DNA of 64,000 nt from Neisseriaceae bacterium (GCA_003963245.1 RXJX01000009.1:1-64000); one strand, 5' to 3'. Counted from the first letter of the stretch, positions 17,601-27,478 are shown. The notes: generated by a model from the letters alone, not told the origin. Numbers and translations are program-made.

Positions 17601-18050
17601 TTAACTTTGCTTATGTTTGGTGATAAGTAATATAGGAATCTGAGTTTCATGTGCCAAATCTTCAGCAATTCCACCAGTAATAAAATGAGAGAACGATCCC
17701 AAATGATGTGAACCTAAAATAAATAAATCTGCTCCAAACTCTTTCGCATCTTCGGCAATCAGACTGCCAATATCAGAACCATAATTTTCAATTAATTTAA
17801 CTTCTGCTGAAACACCTTCTTTAGCAATGCGCTCTTTTACTTGATCAATCAAGGTTTTGCCAATGTTTAACAATGCATCTTTCAATTCAGCAACACCAAC
17901 CATTTCAATCCCAAAAGTAATCTGCTCAAGATTAACTACGTGGCTAATTCTTAACTCTGATTTTGTCGCTTTTACTAAATCAATTGCTTCTTGTAATACT
18001 TTATCAGAAATATCTGAATTATCAATTGGAACATAAACTTTTTTAAACAT
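17601..18050 (-). CDS. universal stress protein UspA family
   Basis: A 149-residue single-domain protein. The start VYVPIDNSDISDKVLQEAIDL and the ATP-loop signature G-S-H-H-L-G-S-F-S-H-F-I-T-G-G near residues 115-129 (the G-x2-G-x9-G type) suggest the nucleotide-binding subclass. AGAGGGG lies six bases before the ATG, with a GTG directly before it less likely. Probably a monocistronic stress gene. Confidence 0.93.
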   Translation of the reverse strand: MFKKVYVPIDNSDISDKVLQEAIDLVKATKSELRISHVVNLEQITFGIEMVGVAELKDALLNIGKTLIDQVKERIAKEGVSAEVKLIENYGSDIGSLIAEDAKEFGADLFILGSHHLGSFSHFITGGIAEDLAHETQIPILLITKHKQS

Positions 18051-18312
18051 CACAAACCCCTCTTTCGGATACAGTTTAATACTACGTAATTATAACAGAG
18101 CTGCTTTAATTATGTTAGCTTGGATTAAGATATTTTATTTCAAATTTAATTGCCTAGAATAAAAAAATTCGCTCTATAAAACCCAAGCTCAGAAAATGTT
18201 ATAATTGTGCCATAATTCTTTTAATAGTTTTTAGATTTGGCTGGCTTATGCATTTAGCAAAACTTGAAAGTCAGCCCGTTGCCTGTATTAATTAAATCTC
18301 AAGGAGACTCAT

Positions 18313-19467
18313 ATGCATAATTTTACATACTATAACCCAGTTAAGGTTCTATTTGGCAAAGGACAAATTCAGCAGCTCGGACAATTAATCAGCCCTAATG
18401 CAAAAATTTTGCTTACTTATGGTGGTGGTTCAATCAAAGCCAATGGTGTTTATCAACAAGTAGAACAAGCACTACAAGGCTATAAAGTCATTGAATTTGC
18501 AGGTATTGAAGCCAATCCAGACTATGACACACTGATGAAAGCAGTCGAGATTTGCCGGAGTGAAAAAATTGATTTAATCTTAGCTGTTGGTGGTGGTTCA
18601 ATTATTGATGGTAGCAAATTTATTGCACTCGCTGCTAAATATAATGGTGATGCTTGGGATATTTTAACTAAGGCTGATGCAATATTTACTGAAGCAATTG
18701 ATTTAGGCGCAATTTTGACGTTACCTGCTACTGGATCAGAAATGAATTCAGGGGCAGTGGTTTCACGCCGCAGTATTGGTGCTAAGCAAGCATTTATGAA
18801 TCCACTGGTTTTCCCTAAATTTGCAATTTTAGATCCGGAAACAACCTATAGCCTACCAAAACGACAGTTACAAAATGGTATTGTTGATCCATTTATTCAT
18901 GTTACCGAGCAATACCTAACCACTGACATAAACTCATCAATCCAAGATGGATTTGCAGAAGCAGTGCTTAAAACCCTAATCAATGTTGGGCAGGACATTG
19001 TTAATGGTACTCAAGATTATGATACGCGGGCTAACTGGATGTGGGCAGCTACTAATGCGCTAAATGGAATTATTGGCATTGGTGTTGATCACGACTGGGC
19101 AACTCACATGATTGGACACGAGTTAACTGCGGCATATGGACTGGATCATGGGCAAACATTAGCCATAGTTGCTCCACAACTATGGCGTCAGCAAAGTAAT
19201 AATAAAAGTGCTAAGCTTCTTAAATTCGCGCATAACGTTTGGGGACTAGAAAATAACCACCCCGATGTTGCAATTAAACAAGCGATTATCAAAACAGAAG
19301 AATTTTTCCACTCGTTAGGTGTAAAAACTAAACTCGCTGATTATGGAATTACCGTTGATGCAGAGAAAATTGTTGCTAACCTATTCAAGTATAGCAGCAG
19401 TAATTTAGGTGAACATCAAAATATTGATGCCACGGCAGTAAAAGAGATTTTAGCTATGGCTCAATAA
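18313..19467 (+). CDS. yqhD: NADPH-dependent iron-type alcohol/aldehyde dehydrogenase
   Basis: A 384-residue enzyme of the iron-containing alcohol dehydrogenase family. GGGSIIDGSKFIA (near 95-107) binds the nicotinamide nucleotide, and the metal ligands are expected in GIVDPFIHVTEQY (Asp and His), in the HDWATHMIGHEL segment and in GLDHGQTLAI. The overall text is closest to E. coli YqhD, which reduces reactive aldehydes with NADPH. AAGGAG lies before the ATG. A leader hairpin GGCTGGC/GTCAGCC sits at about 18239-18279, and a TATAAT box lies around 18200. Confidence 0.92.
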   Translation: MHNFTYYNPVKVLFGKGQIQQLGQLISPNAKILLTYGGGSIKANGVYQQVEQALQGYKVIEFAGIEANPDYDTLMKAVEICRSEKIDLILAVGGGSIIDGSKFIALAAKYNGDAWDILTKADAIFTEAIDLGAILTLPATGSEMNSGAVVSRRSIGAKQAFMNPLVFPKFAILDPETTYSLPKRQLQNGIVDPFIHVTEQYLTTDINSSIQDGFAEAVLKTLINVGQDIVNGTQDYDTRANWMWAATNALNGIIGIGVDHDWATHMIGHELTAAYGLDHGQTLAIVAPQLWRQQSNNKSAKLLKFAHNVWGLENNHPDVAIKQAIIKTEEFFHSLGVKTKLADYGITVDAEKIVANLFKYSSSNLGEHQNIDATAVKEILAMAQ

Positions 19468-19483
19468 ACGTTACGTTTATAAT

Positions 19484-19518
19484 AAAAAAAGCCCATGATA
19501 TGATATCATGGGCTTTTT
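19484..19518. terminator. bidirectional terminator between yqhD and aceF
   Basis: GCCCATGATAT (19491-19501) pairs with ATATCATGGGC (19503-19513), flanked by an A-run and a T-run, so it can stop both convergent transcripts. Confidence 0.95.
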
Positions 19519-19529
19519 CAGAGGCAATG

Positions 19530-21155
19530 TTATAATGCCATGCGACGTAGATCTGACAAAATCTGAGACAAATAAGTCGTAAATTTTGCAGCCAACGCAC
19601 CATCAATGATTCGATGATCAAAAGATAATGACAATGGTAACATCAAACGTGGGGCAAACTCTTTACCATTCCAAACTGGCGCAATTGAAGATTTTGAAAC
19701 CCCTAAAATTGCCACTTCTGGAGCGTTAATAATCGGAGTAAATGCCGTTGAACCCAAACCACCAAGGCTAGACACAGTGAAAGTACCACCTTGCATATCA
19801 GTTGGTTTTAGTTTACCATCACGTGCAGCTTTTGCTAAAGCCGAAGTTTCTTGCGCAATTGCTACTAAACCTTTTTTATCTGCATCTTTAATTACCGGAA
19901 CAGTTAAACCATTTGGTGTATCCGCAGCAAAACCGATATTATAATAGTTTTTATAAACAATGCTATCACCATCAATTGATGCATTGAACTCTGGAAATTT
20001 TTTCAATGCAAAAACTGCAGCTTTAATTAAGAATGCTAATGGCGTAACTTTAATTTCAGCACGTTTATATTCTTCATTAAGCTGTTTACGGAATTCTTCC
20101 ATATCAGTAATATCTGCGGTTTCAAACACTGTTACATGCGGAATCATAACCCAGTTACGCGCCATATTACCACCAGAGATTTTCTTAATCCGGCTCATTT
20201 CCTTACGCTCAACATCGCCGAATTTAGCAAAGTCAACTTTAGGCCATGGTAATAGATCCAAACCAACGCCAGAACCATTCGTAGGCGCTGCTCCAGTTAC
20301 AATTTGACCTGACATAACACCTTTAACAAAAGTCTTAACATCTGCTTCAGTAATACGACCTTTGTTACCACTACCTTTAACTTTACCTAAATCAACACCT
20401 AACTCACGAGCTAATTTACGAATCGCAGGTGAAGCAAACGCTTTGGCAAACGCAGCCTCGTCAACTTTAGCTGGAGCTGATGCGGCAGGTGCAGCTGCAA
20501 CCGGAGCGACTGCAGTAGAAACTGGCGCTGCTGCTTGCGCTGGAGCTGGTGCAGCAACCGGAGCTACAGTAGCTCCAGCAGACGTAGTTTCAACCATCAG
20601 AATTAAATCACCCTGACTTACTCGTCCACCCAACTGAACCTTAACTTCTTTAACAACGCCACCAACAGTTGCCGGAACTTCCATTGTAGCTTTATCAGTT
20701 TCCAAAGTAATCAAAGAATCTTCTTCGGCAATCGTGTCACCAACTTTTACACTAACCTCGATAATTTCTACATTATCATGTCCGCTTAAATCTGGAACAA
20801 TAATCGGTACGATTTGCGAACTAGCTGCTGGTGCAGGAGCTGGTGCAGTCGCTACTACAGGCTGTTCAGCTGCAACAGTCGCAGCTACTGCTGCTGGCGC
20901 AGCCACTACAGCCTCACCCGCAGCTTCAACCTTGACAAAAACATCACCTTCATTAACTTTAGAACCAACCTGAACCAAAACCTCAGTAACTACCCCAGCC
21001 TTTTCAGCAGGAACTTCCATGGTCGCTTTATCAGTCTCCAACATCAACAAATTATCGTCAACATTAACTGTGTCACCAACCTTAACGTAAACTTCGGCAA
21101 CATTAACATCGCTATGACCACCAATATCAGGAATTTTTAATTCAATTACACTCAT
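19530..21155 (-). CDS. aceF: pyruvate dehydrogenase E2, dihydrolipoamide acetyltransferase
   Basis: A 541-residue E2 core protein. Two lipoyl domains each carry ETDKATMEV (lipoyl Lys43 in the first, the second near residue 150). They are separated by long alanine/proline-rich swinging linkers (about 80-115 and 195-240). The peripheral subunit-binding domain SPAIRKLARELGVDLGKVKG follows, then the catalytic domain ending with the active-site SFDHRIIDGALAA. It transfers acetyl groups to CoA. AAGG precedes the ATG. It follows aceE with a small gene in between. No lpd (E3) follows. Confidence 0.97.
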   Translation of the reverse strand: MSVIELKIPDIGGHSDVNVAEVYVKVGDTVNVDDNLLMLETDKATMEVPAEKAGVVTEVLVQVGSKVNEGDVFVKVEAAGEAVVAAPAAVAATVAAEQPVVATAPAPAPAASSQIVPIIVPDLSGHDNVEIIEVSVKVGDTIAEEDSLITLETDKATMEVPATVGGVVKEVKVQLGGRVSQGDLILMVETTSAGATVAPVAAPAPAQAAAPVSTAVAPVAAAPAASAPAKVDEAAFAKAFASPAIRKLARELGVDLGKVKGSGNKGRITEADVKTFVKGVMSGQIVTGAAPTNGSGVGLDLLPWPKVDFAKFGDVERKEMSRIKKISGGNMARNWVMIPHVTVFETADITDMEEFRKQLNEEYKRAEIKVTPLAFLIKAAVFALKKFPEFNASIDGDSIVYKNYYNIGFAADTPNGLTVPVIKDADKKGLVAIAQETSALAKAARDGKLKPTDMQGGTFTVSSLGGLGSTAFTPIINAPEVAILGVSKSSIAPVWNGKEFAPRLMLPLSLSFDHRIIDGALAAKFTTYLSQILSDLRRMAL

Positions 21156-21167
21156 TATTCAACCTTT

Positions 21168-21380
21168 TTAATTAGAATAGTTACCGCGGGTACACACACC
21201 GCTCTCATCACACGCGCAACCTGTAGTTTTATACGCATCGCAAGAAGGATTATCTCCTTGAGTACAAGCTGCCGACAAATTCTGGCATAAGTTATTCACC
21301 GCACCCTGATTACGTCCCGGATCAGCATAACAGACCACTGCACTAAACATAGCAACACAGAAAAATAACTTACGCATCAT
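21168..21380 (-). CDS. tiny cysteine-rich secreted protein between aceE and aceF
   Basis: A 70-residue protein. ATG 21380 is chosen because AAGGA lies five bases ahead and a signal peptide follows (MMRKLFFCVAMFSAVVCYA). The mature part of about 51 residues holds six cysteines in the pattern NLCQ, AACT, PSCD, GCACDE and GVCT, enough for three disulfides. Its start is 12 bases beyond the aceE stop and its end is 12 bases before the aceF start, so it must share their transcript. I recognise no family. An exported disulfide-rich peptide inside a cytoplasmic enzyme operon is unexpected. Confidence 0.75.
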   Translation of the reverse strand: MMRKLFFCVAMFSAVVCYADPGRNQGAVNNLCQNLSAACTQGDNPSCDAYKTTGCACDESGVCTRGNYSN

Positions 21381-21391
21381 TTGTATCCTTA

Positions 21392-24049
21392 TTAAACTTC
21401 CCAAGGATTAGCTTTGTTTGCATTAATACCATATTTGGCAATAGCATCAGCAACCACTTGAGCACTAATTAAACCAGCATCAGCCAGACCTTTTAATGCA
21501 GCTACCGCTACATAATAACGGTTAACCTCAAAAAACTCACGCAATGCTACGCGGAAATCAGAGCGTCCAAAACCATCTGTTCCTAAAGTAACATATTTGC
21601 CAGGTACAAACTCACGGATTTTATCTGCAAAATTACGGATATAATCAGTTGAAGCAACAGTCACTTGTGCACCAGTTTTTTCTAACTGTTTAGTTACAAA
21701 TGCTTTAGCTTGTGGCGCAGTTGGATTAAGCATATTATGACGATTAACCGCCATACCATCGCGGTGTAATTTATTGAATGATGGAGTAGAGAACACATTC
21801 ACTTTCACACCAAAATCCTGTGCCAACAAATCAGCTGCAGCAATAACTTCGCGGAAAATGGTACCGCTACCCATTAAGTTTACTGAAATATTAGATTCTC
21901 CAACAGTTTTGAACAAATAACAACCATTAATGATATCTTGCTCAACACCTTCAGGCATCGCTGGATGAGTATAATTTTCATTCATCACAGTTATGTAATA
22001 GAACTTATCTTTATTTTCTACATACATTTCTTTCATACCATGATTCATGATCACCGCTAATTCATAAGCAAAAGTAGGGTCGTATGACTCACAAATCGGA
22101 ATTAGATCAGCCTGAATATGACTATGACCATCTTCATGTTGCAAACCTTCACCATTCAAGGTTGTACGACCCGCAGTTCCACCAATAATGAAACCACGAG
22201 CACGCATATCACCAGCCGCCCAAGCCAAATCGCCAGTACGTTGGAAACCAAACATTGAATAATAAATATAGAATGGAATCATTGGTACGCCATGATTAGC
22301 ATAGCTGGTTGCTGAGGCAATCCAAGTACACATTGCACCTGGCTCATTAATACCCTCTTGGAAAATCTGACCAGTTACTGATTCTTTATAATACATTAAC
22401 TGACTAGCATCTTCCGGCGTATAATTTTGTCCCACATGTGACCAGATACCTAATTGACGGAACATTCCTTCCATACCAAAAGTGCGTGACTCATCCGGTA
22501 CAATTGGCACAATATGTTTACCTAAAGCTTTGTCCTTAACAAGAACATTTAACATCCGCACGAAAGCCATAGTGGTTGACATTTCGCGCTCACCGGTATC
22601 CTTAAGCATTGCTTCAAATGCACTTAGCTCAGGAATAGGTAAGGTTGTTACAGCAGGTTTACGCACAGGATAGTAACCGCCTAATTTTTCACGTTGTGCG
22701 TGTAGATAATTGTACTCAGCAGTGCCCTCTTCCAGTTTTAAGAATGGCAACTCTTCGATATGCTCATCAGTCAACGGAATGTTAAATTTATTACGAATAT
22801 GTTTTAAGGTATCAACTGACATTTTTTTCTGTGAGTGAGCTGTATTTTGTGATTCCCCCTCACCTTTCATACCAAAACCTTTAACTGTTTTAGCCAAAAT
22901 AACCACTGGTTTACCTTCAGCATTATGTACAGCTTCGTAATATGCAGCATAGATTTTATCCAAATCATGACCACCGCGAGTCAATGCCCAGATATCATCA
23001 TCAGTCATGTCGCTAACTAGAGCTAAAGTCTCAGGATATTTACCAAAGAATTTAGAACGAACATAAGCACCATCTTTAGATTTTACATCTTGATAAGTAC
23101 CGTCAACAGTTTCCATCATCAATTGTTTAAGTTTGCCAGCAGTGTCTTTTTCTAGCAGGCGATCCCAACCTTTACCCCAAATAACTTTAACTACTTTCCA
23201 ACCAGCACCAGTAAAGACTGCTTCCATTTCTTGGATAATCTTACCATTACCATTCACAGGTCCATCCAGACGTTGCAGGTTACAACTCATCACAAAGATA
23301 AGATTATCTAATCCTTCACGCGAAGCAATGTTCAAGTTACCTAAAGTTTCTGGCTCAGAAGATTCACCATCACCAATAAAGCACCATACTTTACGTCCCT
23401 TAGTATTAGCAATTCCACGATCATCTAAATAATGCATAAACCGCGCTTGATAAATCGCCATCAAAGGACCAAGCCCCATCGACACCGTAGGGAATTGCCA
23501 GTAATCAGGCATTAACCATGGGTGAGGATACGAAGACAAACCTACCTTGGCTGACTCTTGGCGGAAATTACTAATCCGATCTTCACTAAAACGCCCTTCC
23601 AAGAAACTTCGTGCATAGATACCAGGTGAAGAATGTCCTTGGAAAAATACCATATCACCATGTTGCTCACCATGTGGAGCTTTCCAGAAATGGTTAAAAC
23701 CAACTTCATACAAATAAGCAGAACCAGCATAAGATGCAATGTGCCCACCCAACTCACTGCTTACCTTATTTGCACGCATCACAATTGCCGCGGCATTCCA
23801 GCGGATGTATGCTGAAATTCGTTTTTCAATGTCTTTATTTCCGGGATAAATCGCTTCTTTATTGGTTGGAATAGTATTTACATACTCAGTATTCATATTC
23901 TGGTGTAACTGAATCCCTGTTTTATCGCTCAAATGCTTTGTCACTGCTTTTACTATATATGCAGCCCGTTCCGGCGAATCATATTCAATTACGTTATCAA
24001 CTGAGTCTAACCACTCTTTGGTTTGCAATTGATCTAAATCATTACTCAT
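21392..24049 (-). CDS. aceE: pyruvate dehydrogenase E1 (homodimeric type)
   Basis: An 885-residue thiamine-diphosphate enzyme that decarboxylates pyruvate and acetylates the E2 lipoyl groups. Recognisable parts are RWNAAAIVMRANK near the N-terminus, GDGESSEPETLGNLNIASRE (the ThDP/Mg motif GDGES), the flexible loop with GKGWDRLLEKD, and C-terminal GTDGFGRSDFR. Length matches the gamma/betaproteobacterial homodimeric form. GGGAG precedes the ATG. It is the first gene of the aceE - small gene - aceF unit and diverges from tal. Confidence 0.98.
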   Translation of the reverse strand: MSNDLDQLQTKEWLDSVDNVIEYDSPERAAYIVKAVTKHLSDKTGIQLHQNMNTEYVNTIPTNKEAIYPGNKDIEKRISAYIRWNAAAIVMRANKVSSELGGHIASYAGSAYLYEVGFNHFWKAPHGEQHGDMVFFQGHSSPGIYARSFLEGRFSEDRISNFRQESAKVGLSSYPHPWLMPDYWQFPTVSMGLGPLMAIYQARFMHYLDDRGIANTKGRKVWCFIGDGESSEPETLGNLNIASREGLDNLIFVMSCNLQRLDGPVNGNGKIIQEMEAVFTGAGWKVVKVIWGKGWDRLLEKDTAGKLKQLMMETVDGTYQDVKSKDGAYVRSKFFGKYPETLALVSDMTDDDIWALTRGGHDLDKIYAAYYEAVHNAEGKPVVILAKTVKGFGMKGEGESQNTAHSQKKMSVDTLKHIRNKFNIPLTDEHIEELPFLKLEEGTAEYNYLHAQREKLGGYYPVRKPAVTTLPIPELSAFEAMLKDTGEREMSTTMAFVRMLNVLVKDKALGKHIVPIVPDESRTFGMEGMFRQLGIWSHVGQNYTPEDASQLMYYKESVTGQIFQEGINEPGAMCTWIASATSYANHGVPMIPFYIYYSMFGFQRTGDLAWAAGDMRARGFIIGGTAGRTTLNGEGLQHEDGHSHIQADLIPICESYDPTFAYELAVIMNHGMKEMYVENKDKFYYITVMNENYTHPAMPEGVEQDIINGCYLFKTVGESNISVNLMGSGTIFREVIAAADLLAQDFGVKVNVFSTPSFNKLHRDGMAVNRHNMLNPTAPQAKAFVTKQLEKTGAQVTVASTDYIRNFADKIREFVPGKYVTLGTDGFGRSDFRVALREFFEVNRYYVAVAALKGLADAGLISAQVVADAIAKYGINANKANPWEV

Positions 24050-24234
24050 TTACAACTCCCGCCGCGACAGCGACAAAACAATGTTATTAAAATTCTCCCA
24101 TAAGTATAGCATAAGATTTTTAGATTACTCCCGAGATTAATTATTGCGCTGCACTAAAAAAATTCTGCCTAGACCTTAAAGCTCTCGGTATAATAGATAT
24201 TTGAAAAACATACTATGAAACAAGGATATTTACA

Positions 24235-25296
24235 ATGACAAGCAAAATTGCAGCGATTAAGCAACATGGACAAAAAATCTGGTTAGACAATATTTCACGT
24301 GAGTTTTTAGCATCTGGAAATTTACAAAAAATGATGCAAGAAGATGGCATTGCCGGTGTAACATCGAACCCCGCAATCTTCTACAAAGCTATTTCAAGCG
24401 ACTCTCGCTACCAAGAACAGCTAAACGAATTAAAGAAAACAAATCTTACACCACTTCAGCGCTACGAAAAAATGGCGGTTGAGGATATCAAACAAGCTTG
24501 TGTAATTATGCAACCATTATATCTTTCGTCAAATGCAGAAGATGGCTATGTTAGCTTGGAAGTGTCGCCTGATTTATGTCATGATACCGATGGAACAGTA
24601 AAAAGCGCATTAGAATTATGGAATGCAGTCAATGCACCCAATCTGATGATTAAAGTACCAGCAACCCAAGCTGGTGTTGCCGCGTTTGAACAATTGGTAA
24701 TATTAGGACTTAATGTCAATATTACACTACTATTTTCACTGCCCCAAGTTCACGCAATCTGGGATGCTTATATTAGCGCCTTGGAAAAACGGGCTGAACA
24801 AGGTTTACCAATTGATAAGATTAAAACTGTTGCCAGCTTCTTCTTATCTCGGATTGACAGTGCAGTTGATCCTAAATTACCGGAAAGCCTCCAAGGTAAA
24901 ACGGCAATTAATCTAGCTCGTAAGGCGTATCTAGCATACCAAGAAGTTTTCAATTCACCTCGTTTTAATAAACTGAAACACTTGGGCGCCAAAGGTCAAT
25001 ATTTACTATGGGCTAGCACCGGAACTAAAAATAAAAATTATTCTGATGTATTGTACATTGAAGAACTAATCGGCGACGAAACAATTAACACTGTTCCTGA
25101 TGCAACACTAGATGCTTATCGCGACCATGGTAATGCAGCAAGCCGTTTAACCAATGGAATACAAAATGCCGGAACAATTCTAGCCCAAGTTGAGCAAAAT
25201 GGCGTTAACTTGATTGAATTGGGTGAAAAACTACAACAAGAAGGTTTACAATCATTCATCGAAGCATTTGATAAATTAATTGAATTAGTAAAATAA
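24235..25296 (+). CDS. tal: transaldolase
   Basis: A 353-residue pentose-phosphate enzyme moving a dihydroxyacetone unit between sedoheptulose-7-phosphate and glyceraldehyde-3-phosphate. GVTSNPAIFYKAIS is the N-terminal signature and PNLMIKVPAT holds the Schiff-base lysine. The length and the text EVSPDLCHDTDGTV fit the longer bacterial/cyanobacterial subfamily. AAGGA precedes the ATG. ispE starts three bases after its stop. Confidence 0.96.
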   Translation: MTSKIAAIKQHGQKIWLDNISREFLASGNLQKMMQEDGIAGVTSNPAIFYKAISSDSRYQEQLNELKKTNLTPLQRYEKMAVEDIKQACVIMQPLYLSSNAEDGYVSLEVSPDLCHDTDGTVKSALELWNAVNAPNLMIKVPATQAGVAAFEQLVILGLNVNITLLFSLPQVHAIWDAYISALEKRAEQGLPIDKIKTVASFFLSRIDSAVDPKLPESLQGKTAINLARKAYLAYQEVFNSPRFNKLKHLGAKGQYLLWASTGTKNKNYSDVLYIEELIGDETINTVPDATLDAYRDHGNAASRLTNGIQNAGTILAQVEQNGVNLIELGEKLQQEGLQSFIEAFDKLIELVK

Positions 25297-25299
25297 GTC

Positions 25300-26142
25300 G
25301 TGTACTATCAATTTCACAGCGTCCTGTCGCCAGCCAAGCTCAATTTAGGTCTCAAAATTGTAGGAAAGCGACTGGATGGCTATCATTTGTTAAAAAGTGT
25401 ATTTTGCCTGATTGATCTGTATGACAAGATTGATATACAAATTACACCTAATGGTAAAGTATCATTAATTGAACATCAACAGGCATGGTTCTACCAAAAA
25501 GATCTGGCATATAAAGCCGCAATACTTCTACAAGAGGCTTGCGGCTCTAATATGGGAGCCAATATCAAGATCAAGAAAGTTATTCCATCCGGTGCGGGAA
25601 TGGGTGGAGGCAGCTCAAATGCTGCAACCGTGCTTATTGTACTCAACCATTTATGGAAAGCCGGACTAACTACTGACGAGCTGCTTAAACTTGGGGCTCA
25701 ACTTGGTGCAGACGTTCCATTTTTTATTCGCGGACAAAATGCACTTGTCGAAGGTATTGGTGAAATGATTACACCGATTGAAATTCCCGAGCTTTACTTC
25801 GTAATTGTAAAACCACCGTTTCATGCTCCAACCAAGGATATTTTTGCCGCATTAGAGCTTGATTTCAAGCAATGCAACGCAAATAACGTTTCAACAACAC
25901 AATTAATCACACAAAAAGAGAATGATTTAGAGGCACCCGTACGCAAACTTTACCCAGAGATTAATACTGTTTTTTCTGAATTAAATCAATATGGAAAAGC
26001 GACTATGACAGGCTCAGGAAGCTCTATCTACTTAAGCTTTACCGATAAAAATTCAGCAAAAAATGTTGCAAATATCTTGAGCGCAAGATATAATACCTTC
26101 CTCGCAACAAGTTTAGCGGTTTCACCGGTTGCTTGTGATTGA
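25300..26142 (+). CDS. ispE: 4-diphosphocytidyl-2-C-methyl-D-erythritol kinase
   Basis: A 280-residue GHMP kinase of the MEP isoprenoid pathway. The motifs SPAKLNLGLKIVGKRLDGYH and IPSGAGMGGGSSNAATVL (ATP loop) are clear, as is the C-terminal ATMTGSGSSIYL. The start is GTG 25300, three bases after the tal stop, so translation probably depends on tal. The order ispE, tRNA-Gln, prs is a familiar betaproteobacterial arrangement. Confidence 0.96.
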   Translation: MYYQFHSVLSPAKLNLGLKIVGKRLDGYHLLKSVFCLIDLYDKIDIQITPNGKVSLIEHQQAWFYQKDLAYKAAILLQEACGSNMGANIKIKKVIPSGAGMGGGSSNAATVLIVLNHLWKAGLTTDELLKLGAQLGADVPFFIRGQNALVEGIGEMITPIEIPELYFVIVKPPFHAPTKDIFAALELDFKQCNANNVSTTQLITQKENDLEAPVRKLYPEINTVFSELNQYGKATMTGSGSSIYLSFTDKNSAKNVANILSARYNTFLATSLAVSPVACD

Positions 26143-26156
26143 AAAGATTTTTTTAT

Positions 26157-26231
26157 TGGGGTGTCGCCAAGTGGTAAGGCATCGGATTTTGATTCCGACA
26201 TTCGTAGGTTCGATCCCTACCACCCCAGCCA
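26157..26231 (+). tRNA. tRNA-Gln (anticodon TTG)
   Basis: A 75-base molecule: acceptor TGGGGTG pairs with CACCCCA, the anticodon loop TTTTGAT is closed by CGGA/TCCG, the T arm contains GGTTCGATCC, and discriminator G plus CCA are encoded. It lies between ispE and prs. Confidence 0.97.
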
Positions 26232-26237
26232 TTATAT

Positions 26238-26285
26238 AAAAAAGAGCGTATATCATCCTGATTCGATGATGTGCGCTTTTTTTTT
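26238..26285 (+). terminator. intrinsic terminator behind tRNA-Gln
   Basis: A long stem with the arms AGCGTATATCATC and GATGATGTGCGCT (two imperfections) ends in nine Ts. It should separate the tal-ispE-tRNA transcript from prs. Confidence 0.85.
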
Positions 26286-26310
26286 GCCTATTTTAACCCA
26301 TGGCAACAAC

Positions 26311-26441
26311 TACTCGAAGTACTTGATTTTTTGATGTGAAGGATTGATGAAAAAGACGAGGCAGTGTAGGTAGAACTACATGAGAAGTCTTTTTTGAAAT
26401 CCGACAAAGTACAAAGACTCAAAGACAAAGAGTATAGTTGC
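26311..26441 (-). repeat. dispersed hairpin repeat, copy B (upstream of prs)
   Basis: The reverse complement of this block matches 8096-8229. Conserved pairings are GGATT (26341-26345) with AATCC (26398-26402), AAAAAGAC (26350-26357) with GTCTTTTTT (26387-26395), and a GTAG/CTAC inner stem. It lies between the tRNA-Gln terminator and the prs start. Because of the symmetry, either strand shows a stem followed by a T-run. Confidence 0.8.
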
Positions 26442-26462
26442 TCACAACCAATAGAGGCCTAT

Positions 26463-27407
26463 ATGTATATGCGCAAGAACTTAATGATCTTCACCGGTAA
26501 TGCCAATCGTCCATTCGCAGAACAAGTAGCTAAATGTTTGGATATCAAAGTTGGTAAAGCTAATGTATCTAAATTCAGCGATGGTGAGATTGCCGTAGAA
26601 ATACTTGAGAATGTCCGTGGTTCTGATGTATTTATATTGCAACCAACCTGCAATCCAACTAATGATAACCTAATGGAAGTTTTAGTTCTGGTAGATGCAT
26701 TAAAACGCTCTTCTGCTGCGCGGATTACCGCTGCTATCCCATATTTTGGTTATGCGCGTCAAGATCGTCGCCCTCGCTCTGCACGGGTACCAATTTCAGC
26801 CAAGTTGGTTGCCAACATGTTAACTTCTGCTGGTGTAGATCGTGTTTTAACAATTGACTTGCATGCCGATCAGATTCAAGGTTTCTTTGACATCCCCGTT
26901 GATAACATCTATGCATCACCAGTTTTACTTAAAGACATCAAATCGAAACACTATGATGATCTAATGATTGTATCGCCTGATATGGGTGGAGTAATGCGTG
27001 CACGTGCTTTTGCTAAAGGTTTAGGTACAGAAATGGCAATTATTGACAAGCGTCGCCCTAAAGCCAATGAAGCAGAAGTAATGAATATTATCGGCGACAT
27101 TAGTGGTAAAAACTGCATAATTATCGATGATATGATAGATACTGCCAAAACACTATGTAAAGCTGCTGAAGCGCTTAAAAATCGTGGTGCTAAACAGGTT
27201 TGTGCCTATGCAACACACGCGGTATTTTCTGATGATGCGATGGAGCGGATTGAGAACTCTATTTTGGATGAAGTAGTGGTGACTGATACTATTTTACACG
27301 CTAAAGTAAGCAATAAGATTCGTATTGCCAGTATCGCTGATTTAGTAGCTGAAACAATTCGCCGGATTAATAATGAGGAATCAATTAGTTTATTACTTAA
27401 CGACTAG
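26463..27407 (+). CDS. prs: ribose-phosphate pyrophosphokinase
   Basis: A 314-residue PRPP synthetase. The frame is open upstream through the repeat, but ATG 26463 follows AGAGG at five bases and gives the standard N-terminus ([14 protein letters not shown]). Key segments are [20 protein letters not shown], the metal-binding [17 protein letters not shown], the flexible loop DKRRPKANE and the PRPP loop [13 protein letters not shown]. It supplies purine, pyrimidine, histidine and NAD synthesis and could draw on the ribose operon nearby. The rplY-pth genes that usually follow are absent. Confidence 0.97.
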   Translation: MYMRKNLMIFTGNANRPFAEQVAKCLDIKVGKANVSKFSDGEIAVEILENVRGSDVFILQPTCNPTNDNLMEVLVLVDALKRSSAARITAAIPYFGYARQDRRPRSARVPISAKLVANMLTSAGVDRVLTIDLHADQIQGFFDIPVDNIYASPVLLKDIKSKHYDDLMIVSPDMGGVMRARAFAKGLGTEMAIIDKRRPKANEAEVMNIIGDISGKNCIIIDDMIDTAKTLCKAAEALKNRGAKQVCAYATHAVFSDDAMERIENSILDEVVVTDTILHAKVSNKIRIASIADLVAETIRRINNEESISLLLND

Positions 27408-27419
27408 TGAACTAAAGAT

Positions 27420-27453
27420 AAAAAATGCGACATTTATCAATGTCGCATTTTTT
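27420..27453. terminator. bidirectional terminator behind prs
   Basis: ATGCGACATT (27425-27434) pairs with AATGTCGCAT (27439-27448), with a flanking A-run and T-run. It serves prs and the converging phosphatase gene. Confidence 0.95.
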
Positions 27454-27478
27454 ATTGGTGTTAATTAAACTACCATCG

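Noticed and set aside
20362..21140. Several long plus-strand open frames opposite aceF
   Set aside because: They are antisense to the alanine/proline-rich linkers and lipoyl domains of aceF and have repetitive compositions typical of shadows.
26394..26462. A 23-residue N-terminal extension of Prs
   Set aside because: It is also read from the hairpin repeat; the canonical start with AGAGG lies at 26463.
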